From: Novosphingobium sp.
Lineage (GTDB): Bacteria > Pseudomonadota > Alphaproteobacteria > Sphingomonadales > Sphingomonadaceae
Assembly: GCA_017745295.1 (NCBI GenBank)
Contig: JAGHZR010000020.1
Location: forward strand, 1-64,000
Length of the DNA: 64,000 bases
Direction: 5' to 3'
Below are positions 46,665 to 53,721 of this stretch, piece by piece (the first letter of the stretch is position 1; each line of letters begins with the position of its first letter). The translations under genes were made by a program, and so were the position numbers. The notes under the pieces were generated by a model, which was given only the letters and a program-made list of their open reading frames with translations, ran no database searches and was not told where the DNA came from.

Positions 46665-47411
46665 GATCTGATGCCTGGCGCGTTTGCACGCGCCAGGCAT
46701 CAACTGACGTCGTAGAAGTGAGCTTCAATGGCTCTCAGCGTCATCTTCAGGATCCCAGCGACCTCCTGCAAAATGAAACCACGCTGCGTCCCGATCGCAA
46801 CTTTCTTTCCGCGCTTTTTACAGCATCGACCCGCAATGCACTTTGCTCAGGCCTCAAGCCTTCAACAGGGGAAATGGTGCCTTCTCGGTCATAGGATCGG
46901 ACGGCAGCCGGCACCAAAATCTGTCTGGTGAAGCATGAAAAACCAGATTGAGAGCCTCAAATCCTGGCCCGCTGGCAAGGGGGTCCTGGGCGCCTCCTAG
47001 AGATCGCTCTCTTTAGCCATGACGATTTCGCCGAGCGTGCTGTCCCCGCGCCTCCGCGCGGCCGGGCTCTATCTCGCTGGCGCTCGACCGAGCCGCCTCA
47101 CGGCGTCTCGTCCCTTCAGGTAACGATCCCTGACAGGGGGGCGGGGCCTGCGGTCCCGCCATGCGGTCATCGCGCCTGTGCGCGATGGCGCTTGATTGGC
47201 CTGCCGGCCAGGCGGGGTGGGCGTCGCTCATCCTCTAGGCCCGTCGCGGCCCGGTTCAAGGCGAGCAGGCTCGCCTCCTTCATTCCATTGCGGCCCTGCG
47301 GGTGCACCGCGCCTCGTTCGGCGGGCCTGCCGGATCGCTCCTGCCGCCCACCCCGCCGTCCGGCGGCCAATGCGCGGATAGAAAAGTGAAGGAGTGAAGG
47401 AGTGAAGGACA
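46665..47411. other. Non-coding and decayed region before the parB fragment
   Basis: No intact gene is seen. There is a GC-rich stretch with several hairpins, for example CATCGCGC with GCGCGATG at 47168-47187. The end (about 47389-47410) carries three tandem GTGAAGGA units, which would act as a repeated ribosome binding site for the ATG at 47412. The layout resembles the leader of a plasmid parB-like gene. Confidence 0.4.
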
Positions 47412-47512
47412 ATGGAACTGAAGCACATCGAGCTTGCCCGTCTGTCGGTCTCCGGCCTCAACATGCGCGGCACCCGCAAAGCCTGCGACATCGCCAACAT
47501 CCTGCCTTATCC
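47412..47512 (+). pseudogene. Truncated ParB-like gene, N-terminal fragment
   Basis: The ATG at 47412, with a strong ribosome binding site, opens MELKHIELARLSVSGLNMRG and continues to DIANILP. This is the characteristic start of the ParB/RepB-like partition or nuclease proteins carried on sphingomonad plasmids (recognised by eye). After about 33 residues the similarity stops and the frame ends at 47535-47537. The remaining several hundred residues are absent, replaced by an integrase end. It is non-functional as a partition protein. Confidence 0.6.
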
Positions 47513-47700
47513 GACAACATACGCCTCCACGATCTAAGGCACAGCTTCGCAAGCCACGCGATCATGATAGGCGAAAGCCTGTTCACCGTCTCACGGTTAC
47601 TCGGCCACTGCCACGTACGCACATCTTGCGGACACCGCACTTCTCACTGCTGCGGAGCAGACGGGCCAACTGCTCATGAAGCAGGTCGGTCGGCGCCGCA
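47513..47700 (+). pseudogene. Tyrosine recombinase C-terminal fragment, frameshifted
   Basis: IRLHDLRHSFASHAIMIGES followed by LFTVSRLLGH is the H-x-x-R/H box of a tyrosine recombinase. The reading frame then breaks; the expected continuation YAHLADTALLTAAEQTGQLL appears in another frame from 47616. The N-terminal domain and the first catalytic arginine are missing. The fragment is fused directly to the parB start, so this is a recombination scar. Confidence 0.75.
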
Positions 47701-47813
47701 GACCGATCACCGTGAACGATGTTCGCCTGCGGCGCCGCCACCCCTCGATCCAGCCATATCGTCTTGAATTTAGCTGGGCATTTGCCCCTGCCTGTTGCTA
47801 GGAACCAATCACC

Positions 47814-48734
47814 ATGCGTACCAATCTTGACCATCTGCCTCCTGCGAAGCGCCGCGATCTGGAGCGGGCACTTCAAATCATCTTTGAGGAGTTTGCCGAC
47901 GCCCATGGCGCACCGACCGGCGCGCGTAAAATGGGCCGCATCCTTAAGGTCATTCTTTACGGAAGCCATGCGCGCGGGGGATGGGTTGATGAACCGCATA
48001 CAGCGAAGGGCTATCAGTCCGATTTCGATCTTCTCATCATAGTTAACCAACCCGAACTCACGGATTGGGTGAATTATTGGGAGAAGGCTGATGAACGCCT
48101 TTCGCGAGAACACCTCATTACGAAAGCGCTCCATACGCCTGTTCAATTCATTGTACATACGTTGCAGGAAGTGAACGACGGCCTTGCCCACGGTCGATAC
48201 TTTTTCATGGATATTGCTCGCGATGGCATCGCGCTTTACGAGTCCGACCAAACGTCGCTACACGCTCCCAAGCCTAAGACGCCGCAACAAGCATACGACA
48301 TGGCAAAGGAGTATTTTGACGATTGGCTACCCAGCGCTCAAGGATTTTTCCGGGGCTACCAGCACGCGATTAGCGACGGCGATCTCAAAAAAGCCGCCTT
48401 CGACCTCCATCAAGCGACTGAACGCCTATACCATTGCGTCTTGCTCGTTCTGACCTTCTACACGCCGCATGTTCACAATTTGACGTTCCTGCGAACGGTC
48501 GCCGAGAAGTTAGATCGCCGATTGGTACATGTGTGGCCGTCAGAAACTCGAGACGAGCGTAAGCTATTTGGGAAGCTGAAGGACGCTTATGTCAAAGCGC
48601 GTTATTCCAAGCACTACACTGTGACAATCGCAGAACTCACGTGGCTCGGGGCGCGTGTCGAGGAGCTTGGCAAAATCGTCCATTTGCTCGGGACCGAGCG
48701 GCTCAGCGAAATGAGATTAAAAACTCTCTCGTAA
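47814..48734 (+). CDS. Nucleotidyltransferase-HEPN fusion protein
   Basis: This 306-residue protein combines an MNT-type nucleotidyltransferase (about 40-130: LYGSHARGG at 48-56 and DFD at 70-72, the GS...DxD catalytic signature) with a HEPN domain (about 155-300). In separate form such pairs act as antitoxin (MNT, which AMPylates or otherwise blocks) and RNase toxin (HEPN). The HEPN part has a KARYSKHY segment rather than a clean Rx4-6H motif, so RNase activity is uncertain. It stands alone between integrase debris and a long non-coding stretch. Confidence 0.85.
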   Translation: MRTNLDHLPPAKRRDLERALQIIFEEFADAHGAPTGARKMGRILKVILYGSHARGGWVDEPHTAKGYQSDFDLLIIVNQPELTDWVNYWEKADERLSREHLITKALHTPVQFIVHTLQEVNDGLAHGRYFFMDIARDGIALYESDQTSLHAPKPKTPQQAYDMAKEYFDDWLPSAQGFFRGYQHAISDGDLKKAAFDLHQATERLYHCVLLVLTFYTPHVHNLTFLRTVAEKLDRRLVHVWPSETRDERKLFGKLKDAYVKARYSKHYTVTIAELTWLGARVEELGKIVHLLGTERLSEMRLKTLS

Positions 48735-49787
48735 CACGCATCGGAGCGGGATGTGCCCCAACGGCGTAAGCGGCTCCCCGCCCCGAAATGCGGGGGTATC
48801 GGTCTGTTCAATTTTGATCTCGGTGGCTCGCTGGAAACATAGCCATATGGAGGCGATGCTGCGGAAGAGCAGTGGATGATCTATCATAAAGCCAAGTGTT
48901 CAGCGTGAACGGTATGCGTTCGGCGAAGACCCTTCAGGTTGGCCTGAGACTTGCTGATAGCTGACCAGGCTGCCTGGGCGTCGGGCTGAAGATTGGCCTG
49001 ACGGGCTTTCCAGTTCCATATGTGGAAGGCTCCCTCTTGCAAGGGCTGAACGGAAAATTTGATCGGATCGCTTGCTTCCATATGTCCGGCCTTTCGGTGC
49101 GAGAGGTGGTGAAGCTGCCGCAGGGTGCGCTGGCGGTTTACGCGTTGCAAGCCTCCTCGTGATCAAGTGTCGAGTTGGCCCCGACCTTCCTGCGGAAGGC
49201 TTTTGATGTTGAAGACGCTTGCCCATGGAGGCTGGCGGGTTGGAAATAGCGGACAGCAATTTTTCGAGATCGATACCTTCAATGCGTCGCATGGCGGCGC
49301 TCCATCGCTACCGGCATTGAGCCGGAAACGTGTATCCCCGCGATTGATCCCGGGGACACACCGGGGCTTTACCGGCGGCACGGCAGCGAACGGCCACACC
49401 TGTCTTGCCTGTCCGCTTGGACGGCCAAATCCGACGACTATGATCGGCGGATTTCTCCCATTTTTGCCGCCGGAAGTGGGCGGATGAGAGCGCATCACGT
49501 AAAGTGATGCGGAGACTCGACGCACGGCCCAAAGGCCGAAAATGTAATGCACCGTACGCACGGGTGCTGCGGCTCGAATCAGCTGCGTTTCCAGGCGCTT
49601 GCTTCGTCACACTCGGTCCGCCGATGGGTCACAGAAGGTCGGCTCTGTCGGACACTGTTCTAATGGATGCGCGCTAAGCGATTGATCTGATTTGGCACCG
49701 AAAGTCGCATGTGTCGGACGCGGCATATCTTTGAGAATTCGGCGGTTTTCTGCTATCAATGGAGGGCTTCACCATGAGCCGGCGAGC
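48735..49787. other. One-kilobase region without a supported gene
   Basis: Only short, unsupported frames are present on both strands, with no recognisable domain. Minus-strand frames at 48884-49292 switch phase and may be a decayed gene. A small hairpin (GCATCAC with GTGATGC, 49492-49510) is present. This looks like eroded accessory DNA between toxin-antitoxin modules. Confidence 0.35.
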
Positions 49788-49949
49788 ATGGACGTGCGCA
49801 TGGCAAGGATTACCATCCGCCTCTCAGACGAGCCGTTCGAACGTTTGCTCGATCAGGCAGCCACTCTCGGCAGTACATCGTCGGGCTACATTCGCGGCGT
49901 GCTCGAACGCTTCGAGGGTGATGAGCATGACTGCTGGCCGAGGATATAG
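49788..49949 (+). CDS. Small ribbon-helix-helix protein, possible orphan antitoxin
   Basis: This frame encodes about 53 residues, with ARITIRLSDEPFERLLDQAA followed by GSTSSGYIRGVLERFEGDE, the strand-helix-helix pattern of RHH DNA-binding antitoxins. ATG codons at 49788 and 49800 are both possible. No toxin gene follows in the same direction; the next genes are on the opposite strand. It may be a remnant of a lost toxin-antitoxin pair. Confidence 0.5.
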   Translation: MDVRMARITIRLSDEPFERLLDQAATLGSTSSGYIRGVLERFEGDEHDCWPRI

Positions 49950-49987
49950 CGGACCCCGCCGATATCGTATTGTCGCCTTGCGTCCTG

Positions 49988-50389
49988 TCACCAAACCAGC
50001 CCCGGCCATTTGGGCATCTCCACCAAGGTCTTGAACGCGGAATCCGTCGAAATCAGCACCATCCCCCTCGCGATCGCCGTCGCGGCAATGATCCGGTCGA
50101 AGGGATCGCGATGGTCCCACGCCAGCGTGGCAGCAAGCAGACTGGCTTCTAATGAAACTTCCACCAGGCGCCCGCCCTGCTCCTCCGCCAGAGGAATCAA
50201 TCTATCAAGGAAAGGGCCCATCTCCGGCCATTTTCCTAACCGGACTTTCTGGCCGATCTCGAACAAGCTGATTGCACTGATCGAAACCGTTTCGGCCTGT
50301 TCCATCGCCGAGATAGCTGTAGCAGACAAACGTGGATCCGCCGTCATGGACCATGCCCAGGCGTGAGTGTCGAGCAGGATATGCTTCAC
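49988..50389 (-). CDS. PIN-domain ribonuclease toxin (VapC-like)
   Basis: This 133-residue PIN nuclease is expected to cleave RNA (tRNA or rRNA in characterised relatives). The acidic active-site set is visible: Asp7 in LLDTHAW, Glu44 in SLFEIGQ, Asp95/Asp98 in HRDPFDRIIAATA and Asp116 in ISTDSAF. Its ATG overlaps the upstream antitoxin stop (50386-50389), so the two are co-translated. Confidence 0.9.
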   Translation of the reverse strand: MKHILLDTHAWAWSMTADPRLSATAISAMEQAETVSISAISLFEIGQKVRLGKWPEMGPFLDRLIPLAEEQGGRLVEVSLEASLLAATLAWDHRDPFDRIIAATAIARGMVLISTDSAFKTLVEMPKWPGLVW

Positions 50390-50622
50390 TCGGCTTCACC
50401 CTCCCAGAGAGCGAGATCCTCATCCGCCATAGGCTCGAAGAAATCCGGCCCCGCCCCGGTGATCTGATCCTTGAGCACACCGATCCTGAACCGACTGCGC
50501 AGGATTGGAACAATCTTGACCACGGGCTGCTTGCCCTTGGCGATTATAACCTCCTCCCCAGCGAGAACCGCTTCGATCAGCTTGGAAAGGTTGGTTTTTG
50601 CCGCATGGACTGTAACTTGCAT
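50386..50622 (-). CDS. Phd/YefM-type antitoxin
   Basis: This 78-residue antitoxin has the Phd fold start (VTVHAAKTNLSKLIEAVLAG, then EEVIIAKGKQPVVKIVP), followed by a flexible acidic tail (DFFEPMADEDLALWEGEAE) that would block the PIN toxin. It is the first gene of the pair. The palindrome CTTAGCTAAG at 50631-50640, just upstream of its start, is a candidate autoregulatory operator. Confidence 0.87.
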   Translation of the reverse strand: MQVTVHAAKTNLSKLIEAVLAGEEVIIAKGKQPVVKIVPILRSRFRIGVLKDQITGAGPDFFEPMADEDLALWEGEAE

Positions 50623-50630
50623 AAATACGC

Positions 50631-50640
50631 CTTAGCTAAG
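50631..50640. promoter_or_regulatory. Candidate Phd operator palindrome
   Basis: CTTAGCTAAG is a perfect 10-bp palindrome eight bases upstream of the antitoxin start, in an AT-rich promoter stretch. Confidence 0.5.
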
Positions 50641-50730
50641 TTAGTCATATTTAACTCGATTGGCGACTTTTGCCCAGCATTTCCTTCCCGAGGCCTCGGC
50701 CGTCGGTAGCGCCAAAGCTGCCTGGGAACA

Positions 50731-50877
50731 CGCCGGTCACTCAACGCGGCAGGGCACAGGGCGCCCATTATATTAGTACCATGCGAAACCATATGGATAC
50801 CATTGAGGTATCTATCTTGGGTGAATGGCTACAGACTTGAATAGCGGTGAGCCAGGTTCTGCTCAGAGCCGCATTTC
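50731..50877 (+). repeat. Duplicated segment A, copy 2 (147 bp)
   Basis: This is the second copy of the segment at 44479-44627. It has AGTACCAT, GAAACCAT and GGATACCAT spaced about 10 bases apart, and the inverted AGGTATCTAT. Here it is followed after only five bases by segment B, whereas in the other copy the hipBA segment separates them. Confidence 0.85.
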
Positions 50878-50882
50878 CGTCT

Positions 50883-50945
50883 CAAGAGGGCGAAGACGGA
50901 GCCAGCAAGCATGCACCTTGGCAATTCGTGCTTTCGAGTAGAATT
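50883..50945 (+). repeat. Duplicated segment B, copy 2, with iteron downstream of repA
   Basis: 50883-50942 is identical to 46601-46660. An iteron-like unit occupies 50925-50945, 21 bases beyond the repA stop codon. Confidence 0.92.
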
Positions 50946-50966
50946 AATTCAGCTCGCCGAGGGCGA

Positions 50967-51866
50967 TCACGTCTCGCCTTCAGAAGGAGCTGGCAAGGCG
51001 ATGCGCCGGCGGATCACAACAGACGTCCTTGTCGTCTTCGGCCCCCGTTTCCCGGCGATTTCGGCCTCTTTTGCGCCCTCGATCAACTCCAGATCGTAAT
51101 CCGGAATGGCATTCTCCGCCACGATCTGCCGCATCGCTACGCGGAAGTTGGAAAGCTGGTTCTGGAAACCGATCTGCATGCGGAACGTCGCGAGGTCGAT
51201 TTCCAGATCTTCTCCTTCCACGCAAGTCGATCGGGCAACTTCGTAAATTCGCCGCTCGATCGGTCCAAGCTGGAAATAGGTTCCCGCATAATCCAGCACC
51301 TGCCGGTCGCGCAGAATGGCACGAAACAGCCAGTCGCATAACCGTACTTTTACCGCTTTCAGCCGCTTTTCGCCCTTCTTGCCAGTTCGTGCATATTGCA
51401 GTCTCGCTTCCGACAACCAAGAGAAGAAGCCTTCCTCTCCCTCGCCGCCAGCCTCAATATTAGTGCGGATCTGAGTTCCCTGCAGCCGCTCCAGCGCATC
51501 GGACAGGCGTGTGTAGGAACGGGCCGAATGGTTAGCTCCGGTCACACTGAACAGGTCGTGGGCGGTGAACGTAAAGTCCTGCGATACATCAACGCCCTCA
51601 TCCAGCTTCGAAGCCATAAGGCTAGCAATATAAAGGACAATTTCCTTATCGTAGATCGTCGCCACACCCCGCGCGCTAGGCCGTACCTCGATCGATACCT
51701 CGGGAGTGGTATAGGCCAGCGGCTTCATCCAGGCGTTCTTGGACAGCGCGAAAAAGGGAAACGCCATGAGCGACCGCTCGCCGCGGATCTCACCGGTGAG
51801 CGGGCTGTCGAGCTGGACGAGTTCGCGCTGTAGCGCGACGCCGGGCGACGGAAGAGTCTTGGTCAT
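50967..51866 (-). CDS. repA: Plasmid replication initiator RepA (RPA family)
   Basis: This 299-residue protein resembles the RPA-type replication initiators of alphaproteobacterial plasmids. Recognisable blocks are LMAFPFFALSKNAWMKPLAY, TIYDKEIVLYIASLMASKLDEG, the winged-helix segment YTRLSDALERLQGTQIRTNI and YFQLGPIERRIYEVARS. It would bind the iteron-like repeats, of which one lies inverted 38 bases upstream of its start and one just after its stop. This marks the window as part of a plasmid or chromid. No parA/parB pair is intact in the window. Confidence 0.88.
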   Translation of the reverse strand: MTKTLPSPGVALQRELVQLDSPLTGEIRGERSLMAFPFFALSKNAWMKPLAYTTPEVSIEVRPSARGVATIYDKEIVLYIASLMASKLDEGVDVSQDFTFTAHDLFSVTGANHSARSYTRLSDALERLQGTQIRTNIEAGGEGEEGFFSWLSEARLQYARTGKKGEKRLKAVKVRLCDWLFRAILRDRQVLDYAGTYFQLGPIERRIYEVARSTCVEGEDLEIDLATFRMQIGFQNQLSNFRVAMRQIVAENAIPDYDLELIEGAKEAEIAGKRGPKTTRTSVVIRRRIALPAPSEGET

Positions 51867-51903
51867 TTGAATTTCATCTCACCTGCCGAACGTCTTGCAG
51901 GGT

Positions 51904-51925
51904 AATTTCTACTCGAAAGCACGAA
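51904..51925 (-). repeat. Iteron-like unit in the repA promoter
   Basis: This is a full 22-base match, in minus orientation, to the consensus of the cluster at 148-265. Its position 38 bases upstream of repA suggests RepA autorepression or an origin element. Confidence 0.85.
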
Positions 51926-51950
51926 TTTGGCTTCCTTGCCCGGGTACGCC

Positions 51951-52316
51951 TCAGACATTGAGGGCATACTCCTGCACCAGCACTTTTTCCGGCACATGCC
52001 AGGCCCGCGCGATCTTGCGGATCATCGGCAGGGTAAGCGCGCGCTTGCGGCCGAGAATCTCGGTTGCCCGCGACTGACCGAGCAGGGCAGCCAGATCCGC
52101 GCGGCTACGGCCGTTCATCGCCATCTCCGCCTCGATCGCCTCAACCGGGTCCAGCGGTTTGATCGGCCAACGAGCACGCTCGTAGACCTCGACCAGAGTG
52201 ACCAGCACATCGAGCAGGTCACCATCCTCGCTGCCTTGCTCCGCACCCCACAGCTTCTCGATGCGGCTGAGAGCCTCTTCGTGATCCGCGTCGGTCTTGA
52301 TCGGACGTATATGCAT
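51951..52316 (-). CDS. higA: HigA-type antitoxin
   Basis: This 121-residue antitoxin has an N-terminal helical part (ALSRIEKLWGAEQGSEDGD) and a C-terminal XRE helix-turn-helix (MNGRSRADLAALLGQSRATEILGRKRALT). That is the HigA layout seen in HigBA modules where the toxin gene comes first. It starts 20 bases after higB ends. It would neutralise HigB and repress the operon at the palindromes at 52655-52695. Confidence 0.88.
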   Translation of the reverse strand: MHIRPIKTDADHEEALSRIEKLWGAEQGSEDGDLLDVLVTLVEVYERARWPIKPLDPVEAIEAEMAMNGRSRADLAALLGQSRATEILGRKRALTLPMIRKIARAWHVPEKVLVQEYALNV

Positions 52317-52336
52317 CCGGGCATCTCCTGAGATCT

Positions 52337-52639
52337 TTAGAACAGGCTCACCGCCAAAGCGTCGATCCTGTCGTATTCGGCATGGGTGCCGAGAAACTTG
52401 ACGAAAGCGATCGACCGCTTCCAGTCGAACGCCACCACCATGTGGAAATCGCCACCCGCCACCTCGAACCCTACGCGCTCACCATTCAGCGACTTCGCCT
52501 TCGGAAAATCGGCGACGACATCGAGCGGACTTTGCCACGCAGCCGCATCCGCAACTTCATACCAATGTCGCAGCGACGATTCTGTCCTAGAATTCCGTTC
52601 CCAGAATGCGATCAATCGGTTCCGGGCAATGATCCTCAT
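52337..52639 (-). CDS. higB: HigB-type mRNA interferase toxin
   Basis: This 100-residue RelE/HigB-fold toxin, expected to cleave mRNA on the ribosome, shows family features IIARNRLIAFWERNSRTES, the central DVVADFPKAKSLNGERVGFE and AFVKFLGTHAEYDRIDA. It is the first gene of the pair, as is usual for HigBA. Confidence 0.9.
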   Translation of the reverse strand: MRIIARNRLIAFWERNSRTESSLRHWYEVADAAAWQSPLDVVADFPKAKSLNGERVGFEVAGGDFHMVVAFDWKRSIAFVKFLGTHAEYDRIDALAVSLF

Positions 52640-52654
52640 GAAGACCGACTAGCA

Positions 52655-52695
52655 TTTCCCATGATGGGAAACAAGCGAATTTCCCGCCATGGGAA
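52655..52695. promoter_or_regulatory. Two HigA-type operator palindromes
   Basis: TTTCCCATGATGGGAAA (52655-52671) and TTCCCGCCATGGGAA (52681-52695) lie directly upstream of higB. The half-sites (TTTCCC and GGGAAA) are the same as those of the hipB operators at 46189-46301. Confidence 0.75.
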
Positions 52696-52708
52696 TGAAA
52701 TCTCTTGA

Positions 52709-52736
52709 ATACATGATAATGTCCTTTATCATAGAT
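52709..52736. other. dif-like recombination site
   Basis: The arms ATACATGATAA (52709-52719) and TTATCATAGAT (52726-52736) are inverted repeats matching at 9 of 11 positions around a 6-bp spacer, TGTCCT. The 11-6-11 layout with inner ATAA and TTAT ends is that of Xer dif/cer-type core sites. It lies immediately before a tyrosine recombinase gene. Confidence 0.6.
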
Positions 52737-52759
52737 TATTGGCGTGCCATCAACTCGGC

Positions 52760-53707
52760 ATGCTAATTTCCTCTTCGCCTGCCCTGAATATCCCGATCGT
52801 CACCGACGCGCCGCCTCATGCCCGCGAACGGTTCCTGACGTTCTTCGCCGCCGCCATCCGCAATCCGAACACGCGCCGCGCCTATGCGAAAGCCAGCGCC
52901 GACTTTCTCACCTGGTGCGCCATGCACGGAGTTCGCGATCTGGCTGCGATAACGCCGATCCATGTCGCAGGCTGGATCGAGGAACTGAGCGCGACATTGT
53001 CCGCCCCCACCGTCAAGCAGCGCCTGGCCGCAATCCGACACCTGTTCGATTGGCTGGTGACGGGACAGGTGGTACCGCACAACCCCGCCGCCTCGGTACG
53101 CGGCCCGGCACACTCCGTTCGTACCGGGCGGACCCCGGTTCTGGAAGCCGAGGAAGCGCGCGCCCTAATCGACGCGATCGACCTCACTTCTCCTACCGGC
53201 CTGCGCGACCGAGCATTGATCGGCCTGATGGTCTATACGTTCGCGAGAGTGGGGGCAGCGCTGGCGATGCGCCGCGAGGATGTCTTCGTGCAGGGCCGCC
53301 GCCTATGGGTCCGCCTGCACGAAAAGGGCGGCAAGCGGCACGCAATGCCCTGTCACCACCTGCTGGAAGAATACCTGTCAGCCTATATTGAGACCCTCGG
53401 CCCCGGCCCGGCAAAGACGCCGCTGTTCCGCACCCTCTCCCGTACGACAAGGCGCTTGGGAAATACCCCCCTCACCCAGCCCGATGCTTTCGCGATGGTA
53501 CGACGAAGAGCAAAGACGGCAGGGATCGCGACCAATATCGGCAACCACACCTTCCGCGCGACGGGGATCACAACCTATCTAAAGAACGGCGGCACCTTGG
53601 AAAACGCCGCCGCGATGGCCAGCCACGCATCCACCCGCACAACCCAGATCTACGACCGCCGACGCGATGATATCACGCTGGCGGAAGTAGAACGGGTGCG
53701 GTTGTAA
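52760..53707 (+). CDS. Tyrosine recombinase (XerD-like)
   Basis: This 315-residue site-specific recombinase has an N-terminal core-binding SAM-like domain (about 20-105) and a C-terminal catalytic domain with the full set of residues: Arg163 (TFARVGAAL), Lys189 (HEKGGKRH), His263 and Arg266 (HTFRATGI), His289 (ASHAST) and the nucleophile Tyr298 (TQIYDRR). The ATG at 52760 is preferred; a TTG at 52739 is in frame but abuts the dif-like site. A plausible role is resolving plasmid multimers or mobilising the neighbouring cassettes. It is convergent with gmhA, 14 bases away. Confidence 0.92.
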   Translation: MLISSSPALNIPIVTDAPPHARERFLTFFAAAIRNPNTRRAYAKASADFLTWCAMHGVRDLAAITPIHVAGWIEELSATLSAPTVKQRLAAIRHLFDWLVTGQVVPHNPAASVRGPAHSVRTGRTPVLEAEEARALIDAIDLTSPTGLRDRALIGLMVYTFARVGAALAMRREDVFVQGRRLWVRLHEKGGKRHAMPCHHLLEEYLSAYIETLGPGPAKTPLFRTLSRTTRRLGNTPLTQPDAFAMVRRRAKTAGIATNIGNHTFRATGITTYLKNGGTLENAAAMASHASTRTTQIYDRRRDDITLAEVERVRL

Positions 53708-53721
53708 GGCCTTGGACCCGA

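Noticed and set aside
47013..47552. Several overlapping short frames on both strands before the parB fragment
   Set aside because: They are arginine/proline-rich antisense-type translations of a GC-rich leader, with no domain or ribosome binding site.
49125..49610. Short frames on both strands between the MNT-HEPN gene and the RHH gene
   Set aside because: No domain, no coding-like composition and conflicting frames. It is kept only as a possibly decayed region.
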